The notes under the pieces were generated by a model, which saw nothing but the letters and a program-made list of their open reading frames with translations, did not search any database and was not told the origin of the DNA. A DNA stretch of 64,000 nucleotides from Lentinula raphanica. Lineage: Eukaryota; Basidiomycota; Agaricomycetes; Agaricales; Omphalotaceae. The position numbers and the translations under genes were made by a program. The DNA is taken from the NCBI GenBank assembly GCA_027919835.1, contig JANVFP010000002.1, forward strand, positions 744,001 to 808,000, read 5' to 3'. This document shows, piece by piece, positions 1-9,795 of the stretch (position 1 is the first letter of the stretch; each line of letters begins with the position of its first letter).

Positions 1-930
1 ACGGTTATCAGTGGCGGCCGAAGCGAGCACAGGTGCAGAGATCCTGTGTGAGGCATTGCTAGCCTTGAATTTGGCGCGCTGTTGGGCAAGGGTTGCAGCG
101 GGGTCCGATGGGAGGGCAGCAGAATCCGGAGATAGGAAATTAGACGAGTTATCGAGAGCAAGCGACTGCCGATTTCCGGGACCTCCACTGCCACTAAAAT
201 TTCTCGCAGTAGGGGAAGCAGGGAGACCTGATTTCAACCCCGGGGATTTAAGAGTCGCGAGCTTGGCCTCCATTTGACTTTGCATAGAACCTATCGACGA
301 TAGCATGTAAGTTCCCTGTGAGAGCGTAGCAAGAATATCGTACCACCCATTGCGGGGCTCAACAGAGCTGTCATCGGATCAGATCTGGCCATTTGTTGAA
401 GGACCGTGATGAAGAAACGAATCTGGACTTGGGTTGAATGTTGAAGAAGACTGTAAAGAGCGGCTGTGCGCTCAGCCTCAGAGAGAACCTTGAACCCTGA
501 TTGGCGGAAAAAAATTATGAGATGGTGATAATTGTATAATCATCAAACAGGCTCGTACATTGCTCGATGGCGGAAAGCTCTTCTTTGAAATTTACATCCA
601 AAGAAGCGGCAGCCATTTCCTCTAGGGTAGCTTCGTAATTTTGTAGGTTTTGGAACCATTGATCCAGAGCTTCAGCTATGGGTAGAGCAAGTTTCAGTGA
701 GGTGAGAACAGAGAACAGAATTGCAACACACCTTCAGGAGTCTGCTGGAACAAGCCAGCGCTTCCCAAAAGTTCACTGGTGGGACGGGCACTATTGGTTG
801 CTCCCGGACGAGGCGAAGGAGGAGCCGCAAAACCGCCACGAGTGACTGGTCCCATAGACTGACGATTTTTACCGACGTCGAGAGGAGCAGGAGAAGGGCT
901 AGGGCTAGTAGATGGAGGGCGGTAACTCAT
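1..930 (-). CDS. VTS1: Vts1/Smaug-type SAM-domain RNA-binding protein (5' part; 3' end outside window)
   Basis: Only the N-terminal half is present; the SAM domain that would bind stem-loop mRNA and recruit deadenylation lies beyond position 1. Four exons join in phase: 930-732, 675-559, 496-344 and 290 to the edge, with introns of 52-62 bp. The spliced protein starts with a Pro/Ser-rich tail ([16 protein letters not shown]), then has a helical segment including [37 protein letters not shown] and [20 protein letters not shown] recognise this as the conserved N-terminal region of fungal Vts1. A low-complexity linker follows ([20 protein letters not shown]). The family identity is from memory; the exon phases and open frame are seen directly. 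The start is the first ATG before the Pro/Ser-rich tail; no better upstream exon was found. Confidence 0.82.
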
Positions 931-1790
931 GGTGAGATGCGAAAAAGATACAAGAATAAAAAGGCGAGTGTTGGGGGATAAGACTGGGGCTTGTCAGGAT
1001 TAGTAAAAGACTGTTCAGCCAGCGATGTGTGGAAAACGGTTTTTGCTTTGTGTACTCGTCAGAGTCGTGATAATTGTCCTGACTTCGAGTCGGTGGACCA
1101 GCTAGAAAACAAACTGCCAAATTGAAGCAGAGTTTGTGGTTCTAGACGAGACCAGCGGATCCTGCCGGTCTAGCTGAGTACGCAGAAAGATTCTGTGCAA
1201 GAAATGGCGAGAATGGCGTGCAGAACGACGTCGAAAAGCCTTTGGAGGATGAAAGTCCTGATGAAGAAGTGAAAACAATAGGACAATGCGACGGCAAAAC
1301 AAATTCGGCTAGCTGATGTAATCACAGTTCAACTCCTTACACGTTTCATCAATCAATTCTTGATCAAAAAAAATATCGGATTCGAAGCTGAGCGCTGAGC
1401 TTTCAGATCTAGAGCTAAGCCCTGCTCAGCTCCAAAGCCACCTCTAGGTCCAACTCTTCGTCAAACGTATACGGTGGGCACAAAGAGTTTCGCGGGAGTA
1501 TCTGATGATACCAAACAAGAGCATGTTATTAGCACAGAAATCTAGTTATCCGACGTCGTTGAAGAACAATATCACTTTTGCGACGGTACTCCATAGAACC
1601 AGACGAAGCCTACCCTCAGGGCTCAGAACATTCGAATCCATCATAACGGAACCGACCTTCCTCTAGGCTCTGAGTCAGACCAACTTCTCCGTACACATAT
1701 GACCCAGGGAAATAAATAGGGTACAAACAGCTTTATAAACGCAATTCCCTCTTCACTTCTTACTACATCGCGTCATAGCAACTGCTGACT
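931..1790. other. intergenic region between VTS1 and epoxide hydrolase 1
   Basis: Divergent intergenic stretch that must carry both promoters. A TATA-like TTTATAAA at 1732-1739 lies about 52 bp before the epoxide hydrolase ATG. No convincing coding segment or repeat was seen. Confidence 0.5.
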
Positions 1791-3401
1791 ATGTCTGCTG
1801 AATCTCCCTTCAAAATTTCTGTACTGGACGCAAAACTAGATATTCTGCGTCAGAAACTTGCTTTGGCAGAGTTCCCTGACGAGCTGGAGAACGCTGAGTG
1901 GAACTACGGTGTACCTCTGGCAGATATCAAGCGTTTGGTTGCTTATTGGAAGGACGGATACGACTGGAGGGCTCAAGAAGCAAGATTGAACAAGGAATTG
2001 CCCCAGTTCACGAAGGACATTGATGTGGACGTTTTTGGGACACTCAACATCCATTACGTTCACCAGAAAAGCTCAGTATCAAACGCGATCCCTCTGTTGT
2101 TCGTTCACGGATGTAAGTGTCTCCTTGTGTCTGAGAATTCTATCCCTTGACAGGCTAGTTAGGGCCTGGGAGTTTCTTCGAAGTGCAGAAAATTCTTCCC
2201 CTCCTTGTCCAATCTTCGCCAGAATTACCTAGTTTTCATGTTGTAGCCCCTAGTTTACCTGGATATGGCTTCTCAGAAGGAGCTCATAAACCGGGTTTCG
2301 CAGCTGAACAATATGCAGAGGTAATTCTTGCGCTGGTCCTCAAACATGGCGGCTGACGTCGACCCTTTGTCAGGTTGCGCATAAACTCATGCTCTCGCTC
2401 GGTTACGATGAATATGGTCGGTAATCACAAGATTCTTATAGCGCATCCTCCTCTCATGTTCTCCACAGTCACTCAGGGTGGCGACTGGGGGTTTCTGGTC
2501 AGTCATCAGACTCATCACTCCCTTCATGACTGTTGTATCGGAAAATCGGGTACTAATTCTGATCTTAATAGATTACACGCACCATCGCACTTAAATACGG
2601 AGGAAAACACAGTAAAGCATGGCACACGAATTGGGCTGCGTCAGTATGCATTTTCCAATGTCCGATCTCAGCAACTGACCCGCCCTCGTCAGTGGACTCC
2701 CCCCGCGATTCATTCTAAACCCCATAGTCTACTTGCAACATCTGGTCACTCCATATACTCCAGCTGAGAAAGCTGGCATCGAAAGAACCAAGTGGCTTAT
2801 GAAAGAAGGTCGAGGGTATTTCGAAGAACAGTCCACCAAGCCCCAAACCTTGGGCTATTCACTTGCCGATTCCCCCGTCGGTTTGCTAGCGTGGGTATAC
2901 GAAAAGCTAGTGACTTGGACCGATGCGTACTCTTGGACGGACGATGAAAGTATGTGCATCTTTAACAAACATCCTTGAACTGTTCGGATTCACGATACTC
3001 AATAATGATCGGATTCAACAGTATTAACCTGGATCATGATTTTCTACGTCTCCCGCTCTGGACCCGCTGCGTCGATCCGGATTTATTACGAAGTCATGCA
3101 TTCTACACCCGCAAGAGCAAGGCCATCCATTCCACTTGGTGTTTCCCATTTCCCAAAAGAGCTTCGCATTACACCTAGGAAGTAAGCCTTTCTTGGGCCT
3201 CAAACGCTTGTCATATGTTCTAATCTTGTTGCCAGATTCCTTTACACCATTGGGAACGTTAAGTTCCAGGCCGAGCACCCCATTGGTGGTCATTTTGCAG
3301 CTTATGAACGTCCAGACGATCTTGTAGGCGACTTGAGGAAGATGTTTGGAAAGAACGGGCCTGCCTTCGGAGTCGTACCGGGCAAAGACGGTTATGAATG
3401 A
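1791..3401 (+). CDS. epoxide hydrolase 1 (alpha/beta hydrolase, microsomal EH type)
   Basis: Predicted to hydrolyse epoxides to diols. Eight exons: 1791-2112, 2163-2320, 2374-2416, 2469-2497, 2572-2639, 2693-2949, 3022-3181, 3236-3401. The N-terminal EH domain (WRAQEARLNKELPQF) precedes the alpha/beta hydrolase core. Visible core motifs are the oxyanion motif HGWPGS, split by intron 1, the nucleophile-elbow GGDWG in the 29-nt exon 4, and the catalytic His in GGHFAAYE. Reading straight through after exon 5 hits a stop, but a GTCAGT donor at 2640 restores NWAAGLPPRFILNP, matching the neighbouring copy, so I read it as intact. No transmembrane anchor is visible at the N-terminus. It is the upstream member of a tandem pair. 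A TATA-like box is at 1732-1739. Confidence 0.85.
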
Positions 3402-4139
3402 GAACGCAAGACAATCGATTCACTAAGGTTCTGTACAAATCCAATGTTCTGTATCTCCCGAATCAACGTTCGGTTAAACTGACAGGTCGGAAATTCGAAG
3501 CTTAGTACTCAGCCTTACTCAGCCTTCTGGTTTCGGCTTTCCAGAAGGCTCCGATCGCCTGCTAAGTGGAACTAGGTGGAAGTGGTCTACTATGTGTGGT
3601 GACCTTGAACGAAACCATATCACAATGTCCTCGTTCCCAGGTGCTACCCAGTCAGGATGAAGCATTTAAGGTTGAATGCGGTGGTGGCACGGCGACATAC
3701 TAAGAACTTGCACCACTGCTAGCCACTGATGGAGTAGGCTGTTCAAGTATTTCTAGTATCGAACAACCAAACTCATTCGATCCATGTACTAGTATAGTGA
3801 CTCCAACCTCCACCAATGAACAGTAAGGATGATTAGGGGCAAAATGTACGCCGCCTCCTTACTAAACTCCAAAGGGATCTGCCACTGGGAAAAGTTTATG
3901 TTCGACGTCGACGATCTGGAGAAATTTATACATAGTACACCAGGAATGAATCGGCAGTGAGTTGACTATATCGCATGAGGTGCAATTAGTAGGTCCTGTT
4001 CTCATAGGATCTACTATTGTAAGAGCGCGGCGCTTCCTCCTCGGACTAAAAGTTCGTAGATCATGACCACAAAGAAGATAAATACAGCTCTACCAATGCG
4101 GTTCCCTTCTCACTCCTTACAATGTACTAACAGCCACAC
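3402..4139. other. intergenic spacer between the tandem epoxide hydrolases
   Basis: No coding segment recognised. It holds a perfect 10-bp inverted repeat at 3521-3550 (separate entry) and an ATAAATA element at 4078-4084, about 60 bp before the second epoxide hydrolase ATG. Confidence 0.5.
3521..3550. repeat. perfect 10-bp inverted repeat with 10-nt loop
   Basis: AGCCTTCTGG at 3521-3530 is the exact reverse complement of CCAGAAGGCT at 3541-3550, with TTTCGGCTTT between. It lies 119 bp after the stop of epoxide hydrolase 1, probably in or near its 3' UTR. Role unknown; it could fold in RNA. Confidence 0.7.
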
Positions 4140-5802
4140 ATGTCTCCCGAATTACCCTTCGAAATCTCTGTACCAGACACCAAGCTCGAAAATCTACATC
4201 AGAAACTTGCATTGACGAATTTCCCTGACGAGCTCGACAACGCTGAGTGGGACTATGGGGTTCCTTTAGCAGAGATCAAGCGTCTAGTTGTTTATTGGAA
4301 AGACGGCTACGACTGGCGGGCTCAAGAAGCAAAATTGAACAAGGAAATACCCCAGTTCACGAAGGACATCAATGTGGACGGTTTTGGCATACTCAACATC
4401 CACTATGTCCACCAGAAAAGCTCAGTAGAGAAAGCTATCCCTTTGTTGTTTGTCCACGGATGTAAGCGTTGTCCTTCCACCCGAGTTACCTTTCGACTGA
4501 CAGGTTGAGTTCAGGGCCTGGAAGCTTCCTTGAAGTCCGAAAAATTCTTCCCCTCCTTGGACAATCTTCGCCAGAGTTTCCTAGTTTTCATGTCGTAGCC
4601 CCTAGTCTCCCTGGATATGGCTTCTCGGAAGGTGCTCATAAAAGGAGATTTCAAACTGAGCAATATGCAGAGGTAGGTAACTTTTGACTCCCCGTCCTCA
4701 TCCATGTCGCGGGTCGCTTAATTGTTTGTTAGGTCGCCCATAAACTTATGCTCTCGCTCGGTTACGATGAATACGGTCAGTAAACATAAGTTCTGCGGCT
4801 ATAGGTTCACTCTAATTGCATTCTCTCTAGTCACTCAAGGTGGCGACTGGGGTTATCTTGTCAGTCATCATTCTCTGCATAAGCGAGTCAGTCAGTCGAG
4901 TATTGATTCTAACAGATAACACGTACTATCGCCCAGAATTACGGAGGAAAACACAGTAAAGCATGGCACACGAATTTTCCTGTGTGCGTACCCAATCATA
5001 GTGCTGAAACCATTCCGAATTTCCGTCTTCAACTGATCACCCTTGTCAGCGGAGCACCACCGCGGTTCAGTTCGAACCCCGTACTCTACTTGCAACATCT
5101 GGTCACTCCATATACCTCCGCCGAGAAAGTTGGCATTGAAAGAACCAAGTGGTTCATCACACAAGGCCAAGGGTATTTCGAACAACAATCTACGAAGCCG
5201 CAGACTTTGGGTTATTCACTTGCCGATTCTCCCGTCGGTTTGCTAGCGTGGATCTACGAAAAGCTGGTAGCTTGGACTGATGCATACCTTTGGACAGATG
5301 ACGAAGGTAAGTTCTTGTTCATAAGTACTACTGTTCGATCAGCAATGGTTTAAATCACTGGACATCACTATAGTACTGACTTGGATTATGATCTCCTACG
5401 TTTCTCGCGCTGGACCTGCTGCCTCGATACGGATTTACTACGAAGCCATGCATTCTGCCAGTGGAAGCTTCCTACACAGGTTGTCTCAGAAACCCACCAT
5501 TCCATTTGGCGTTTCTCATTTCCCAAAGGAGGTTTTCATTATTCCTCGAAAGTAAGGCATCCCTACTAACCCAACGCTTGTTATTTGCTACGATGCGACT
5601 TGGCTCACTCATTTCAAATGCCAGATTCGTTCACACCATTGGAAACGTTGTATTCCAGGCAGAGCACCCTAACGGAGGTCATTTTGCAGCTTACGAATGT
5701 CCTAAGGAACTTGTGGGCGATTTAAGGACGATGTTTGGAAAGAACAACCCCGCTTTCGGAGTTGTCTCAGGTAAAGATGGTTTCGATTCAAAGAGTACTT
5801 GA
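4140..5802 (+). CDS. epoxide hydrolase 2 (tandem paralogue)
   Basis: Paralogue of the upstream gene with the same eight-exon plan: 4140-4461, 4515-4672, 4733-4775, 4831-4859, 4916-4983, 5050-5306, 5374-5551, 5625-5802. Exon 4 is 29 nt in both. It has HGWPGS, GGDWG and the catalytic-His segment NGGHFAAYE. The fifth intron (4984-5049, 66 bp) is a multiple of three without a stop, so retention would insert 22 residues in frame; splicing it gives NFPVGAPPRFSSNP, which fits the family. Exon 7 is slightly longer than in copy 1, adding residues around FLHRLSQKP. Tandem duplication is clear from co-linear protein and intron positions. It ends 175 bp before the chosen start of the archaemetzincin gene on the same strand. 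Confidence 0.86.
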
Positions 5803-5977
5803 GAGTACAAGTTTCAATGCGATATCTGGTATCTGCCTTTGCTTGTACTAAACTGCCTCGAGGCTCCTCAAAGCTCACGCACGAAAGCGCACGAATTAGC
5901 ACTGAATGATCGGTCACACCCCCGTGTTGCACGAATATAATGAATTGAATTCTCTTTGTCTTCTTCTGCCAACAAGT

Positions 5978-7282
5978 ATGACTTCCAATTCGATGAAGTC
6001 AAACAGTGTCTGCCCTCATTCGAGTTTGACTTTCACTCCTTCAGAATTTTCTTCCACAACTGGCTTCTCTTGGTCAGACGACAAAAAACGTGCAGCAGCA
6101 GTTACCCCACAGGGTAGAGCTCCTGTCAATCCTTCGATTCCGAACCCTCCAACTTTCCCCGCCCCGTTAGTCCTTCCTGATGACGATCTTGCCCTTGATC
6201 CAAGCTATCCTGCTCAGAGCTTGCGCTCCTGGATACGGTCGAAAGACCGTAACCCTATCACAGAGGAGCGGAGGATCATTTATGTGGCAGAACCTCCTTC
6301 TGTTGACCCAGATATTGATGCTGTCTCCCAATGGTCTTCTCCGAAGGTACCTAAAGATTCTCGGGTGTCCGAACCTCGAACACAAGAGGTTATCGACTAC
6401 CTGACTGCGTTTTATCATGGTACCGCGGTCAAGAAATTACCCATTCGCCTTGTGTTCACTAGTTGGGACACGCCACCTAAAACCGAGAGTCAAAAAAATA
6501 GTAACATAGGTTTAATTGTCGGCACCGAGTGCGTTCGCATTCGTGCACGTCGGGGGTTTGGAGATTTATTTCTCCGACAACTCAACCTTGACGATCTGCT
6601 GGATGCGGCGATCTCTCTGGTCCCCAACGATGCGTACGCCCTCTTGCTTCTTGTCTCGCACGACATCTATGAGCACGAAGAGGACGATTTCGCGTGCGGG
6701 CGGGCATACGGTGGTAGTCGTGTCGCAGTCGTAAGCACTGCACGATACAATCCTGGGCTGGATCTTGCTCAGAACATCGATCGCGAACATTCATGGCCTG
6801 CGTCGCATTGCTCAGCTTACATCCAGTCGTGCTGTGCTGATGCAAAAACTTCAGGGAGGTTGAAGGGGAGGAAAATCTCCAACACAGATACGGAAAAGCA
6901 GGAGACTGGGTATCCGGGACCAATGCATGCTGCTTTAACTGCTCATCTAGCGCGACCTGCAACTACGAATTCCGAACACACACTCAGTGCTTCATCTGGT
7001 CTATGGCTCGCTCGAGTTTGTCGAACCGCTAGCCATGAGTTGGGGCACTGTTTTGGGATGGACCATTGCGTTTATTACGCCTGCGCGATGCAAGGCTCAG
7101 CATCGTTGGCTGAAGATGCCCGACAACCGCCCTATGTATGTCCGGTCGACTTGGAGAAAATGCTACAAGCATGTAGTACCACTAGAGATTTGCGGGACGA
7201 GGCGCTGCTAGCGTTCTGCGAACGATACAAGCATGTTCCTCATTTCAGTGCTTTTGCTGCTTGGATACGAGGCAGCCAATAA
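5978..7282 (+). CDS. archaemetzincin-family zinc metallopeptidase
   Basis: Single-exon gene. The zinc-binding motif HELGHCFGMDH is followed by the family's second metal-site signature CVYYACAMQGSASLAEDA and then CPVDLEK. In the animal AMZ proteins I know, the last part is CPxC; here the fourth cysteine position is Asp. The long N-terminal region (VCPHSSLTFTPSEF) resembles fungal members. I chose the ATG at 5978 (434 aa) because the protein recognisable as the family begins just after it; an upstream in-frame ATG at 5906 would add 24 residues. A Cys/Lys-rich insertion (HCSAYIQSCCADAK) sits between the central region and the metal site. Substrate unknown. It ends 60 bp from the oppositely oriented GH76 gene. 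Confidence 0.85.
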   Translation: MTSNSMKSNSVCPHSSLTFTPSEFSSTTGFSWSDDKKRAAAVTPQGRAPVNPSIPNPPTFPAPLVLPDDDLALDPSYPAQSLRSWIRSKDRNPITEERRIIYVAEPPSVDPDIDAVSQWSSPKVPKDSRVSEPRTQEVIDYLTAFYHGTAVKKLPIRLVFTSWDTPPKTESQKNSNIGLIVGTECVRIRARRGFGDLFLRQLNLDDLLDAAISLVPNDAYALLLLVSHDIYEHEEDDFACGRAYGGSRVAVVSTARYNPGLDLAQNIDREHSWPASHCSAYIQSCCADAKTSGRLKGRKISNTDTEKQETGYPGPMHAALTAHLARPATTNSEHTLSASSGLWLARVCRTASHELGHCFGMDHCVYYACAMQGSASLAEDARQPPYVCPVDLEKMLQACSTTRDLRDEALLAFCERYKHVPHFSAFAAWIRGSQ

Positions 7283-7342
7283 ATAAATGTATTTGGTTGT
7301 AAAGCGTATAGCCAAACAGAATACCAGTGAATGTGACTATGA

Positions 7343-9334
7343 TCAAGGAGAGTTAGTGTTGATGGCAGTAACCATAACATCGAGAGCAGCAAGTTGTCCC
7401 CAAGTTGTGAATCCTTGTGGGGGGCCAGGCCAGGATGACGAGTACGAAGTTCCATTTGCAGCGAGTTCCAGGAGGGCATTGTACTAAAACCAAGGTTATA
7501 CAAGTGTCAAGGTTATTCTTGAGAACACGTATCACGCACTTGGACGTCATTGTAGCTATGAATCAGGATTTGAAGAGCGCTGTTATCACTGCTACGTACG
7601 CTCACTTCATCAAGTCCTCGTATGAATATCGCTAACGAGGTTCAATGAGTTTGCCTTCAAAGAGCTATTCAATGAGGAGTACTAACCTTTGAACCCAACA
7701 CCATCATTGTTGGATGATGGACTGGCTCCTTCAGTGATGATCCCGTTGCTACCCTCCCATGCCGAAGATTTGATAGCAGCAGCAGCGATGTTCGTCATCC
7801 TTCAGAGATGTCAGATCTATACTAGCCAGTCTCCTACTAATGTGCGAAGCTCACAAATCAGTCCATGCAGAATCGCCGGTGACGTCCTTCAAAACGCTGA
7901 GTCCCTCGAGGTATTTTCCAGAATTATACGTGAACAGCCATGAAGCCGCCGACCTGGTACAGTCAGCACCGTCGACAGAATCAAGGACGATTCCATTTGC
8001 GTTGATTTGAAGGTTCTGTATCCACTTTGCACTGAGAATAGCCGCATTTGTGTATGTTGCATCTCCAGTGGTTTCAGCAAGGAATGCAGAGAGCCTTGCT
8101 CGGGGTAAGTCGTCGTACGATGATCAGTACAGAAAGTCAACGCACGTTACGTAGAGGCTATTTTACACGTTAGTGAGTTCCGTTGAAAGGATATCAGCCC
8201 GTCCAATGACTCACCCAGTTGTGATAGAGTTAATGCCAGTATCGTCGGCCGTTGGACGCTACAACACAATTGACTTTGACGCTTCATCGGGAGTTTGTGA
8301 AACGCAAACCTACCCAAAACACGCCGCCTGCCATAGTTTCTGATGAAGATAGTAAGATGTATCAGGAATGAGCGGACGAGGCACAAGGAATTCTCAAGAC
8401 TGACCGCCGTAGCACGATCCAGCTATTGCGAAGTTCTTGTTGGGTTGGCTCCCAGAGCTTGCATCTGCAGCTGAGACCACACTACAATAGCATGAGCGGA
8501 TGATGAGAATCGACTTTAGATATGACTCACTATTGCGAGACGTGATTCCATGTAGCAATCGCCATTGACAATAAGTTTTGATTCTTGATTGTACAAAAGT
8601 CAACATCATTTGAAGCGATTGAAAGTCAGAGAGAGAGGAATCATACCCCGTATGCTCTGTAACCGTAATACGCGGCTGTTGCCCACCACCTTGGGGTTGG
8701 TTCTCAGTCTAGATAACTTCAGAATCGACTTCATAGCACTTACATCGCGTCATCATTATACTGAGTGAGCTCAGGCAATTAGCAGAATGTTCCAATGATT
8801 TGATACATCACGAATGCACGTACCCTGACAGAATAGGTTTCATGAGATCATGGAGGTAAGAAAGACAGTTCAACGTACCCAAACTGGTCAAAGTTGGAAT
8901 AGAGGCTGAACGCCGTGTTAAGACCATTGACAACCTGAGTTTCGTAAGTGTTTGTTCCAGCAAGGTGATCGAAGTTGGCCATGGCGGAGAACACATTTCC
9001 TGACTGCCAGTATCCGATACCTCATTCAAGTAATTTAGCAGGAATTGACAAAAGATATGCGTGATGAGTGATTCACCATTAAACTGCGCATCAGAGGTGT
9101 CAAGTTGAGGAAGGATGGTATCGATTGCAGCTTTAGCGATCGAAATACGTTCAGCAAGTAAACGAGAGTTGCTGAATTCCTGAGGATGATGTATCATGAG
9201 ATAAGTGTGCTCCGTGCATTCAGATGACAATGCTGATCTCTTACCCTCCACGTTAAGGGAACACCCAGGTCTTGAGCATTCGCGGTACCGGTGAAGGTCA
9301 GAAGGGAACAAGAAAGAAGCACAAGGGGAAACAT
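7343..9334 (-). CDS. secreted GH76 family glycoside hydrolase (alpha-1,6-mannanase/transglycosidase fold)
   Basis: The signal peptide MFPLVLLSCSLLTFTGTANA begins at 9334. Roughly a dozen short exons splice in phase to a GH76-like (alpha/alpha)6 protein: GIGYWQSGNVFSAMANFD, then NDDAMWWATAAYYGYRAY with the adjacent Asp pair expected at the active site, IAGSCYGGGVFWRPTADD, and a C-terminus with SWPGPPQGFTTWGQL. In bacteria the family acts on alpha-1,6-mannans; fungal members such as Dfg5/Dcw1 act in wall assembly. No GPI-type tail is seen, so it is probably a free secreted enzyme. The Phe-Gly-Tyr-Asn-Asp-Asp junction needs either a 1-nt exon at 8824 or a weak-donor intron (see findings). The stop at 7343 is 60 bp from the convergent archaemetzincin gene. 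Confidence 0.82.
8824..8824 (-). other. candidate 1-nucleotide exon in the GH76 gene
   Basis: On the minus strand the upstream exon ends TTTGG at 8879, followed by GTACGT. The next exon begins TATAATGATGAC at 8760. Between them CTGTCAG/G/GTACGT gives an acceptor, one G at 8824 and another donor. The two introns (8878-8825, 54 bp; 8823-8761, 63 bp) are normal lengths here, and the second has a TGCTAAT branch-like site. The lone G completes a Gly codon, giving FGYNDDAM. The alternative is one 114-bp intron (8874-8761) with a GTTGAA donor, giving FGYYNDDAM. Confidence 0.45.
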
Positions 9335-9795
9335 CAAGAGAAACTGAGCTCAAAGTTTCTTGAACCAGCATTCCTTTATACCTCGGAAGTTGTTTCACAC
9401 TTCCCGCCAACGTCATACAATATGAATATGGGCACCCGGTCTGCATCTAGCAGACTAAGGCAGTCACTTGGTTGACTGAGTGCAATTCATACGACATATG
9501 GCTTGGAACCCGCATGATTGAAGTAACATCTAGAGGAATCTGATTTCGCAATGAGTATCCCGTGTTTCGGACGGATGATTTCGAAACACTGACCATTTAC
9601 AGTTTTGAACATGTACCGGTGGATACTATTGGCATGAATACTTTTTAACACATTACGAAAGGCATTACAGTGACGAATTGGGAATTGAAAGAGGGAGGGG
9701 GGTTGCATCTGCAAGAATTCGACGAAAAAACATAAAAACAAGATAAGTGACATACGGTGAAATAAAAGGAACAAAGAATTCGAAAGCGCGTGGAT
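9335..9795. other. intergenic region between GH76 and FZO1
   Basis: It holds the GH76 promoter and 5' UTR and the FZO1 3' UTR. No coding segment or repeat recognised. Confidence 0.4.

Noticed and set aside
2639..2740. Apparent stop and frameshift in epoxide hydrolase 1
   Set aside because: An intron at 2640-2692 with donor GTCAGT restores the frame and matches the neighbouring copy, so the gene is treated as intact.
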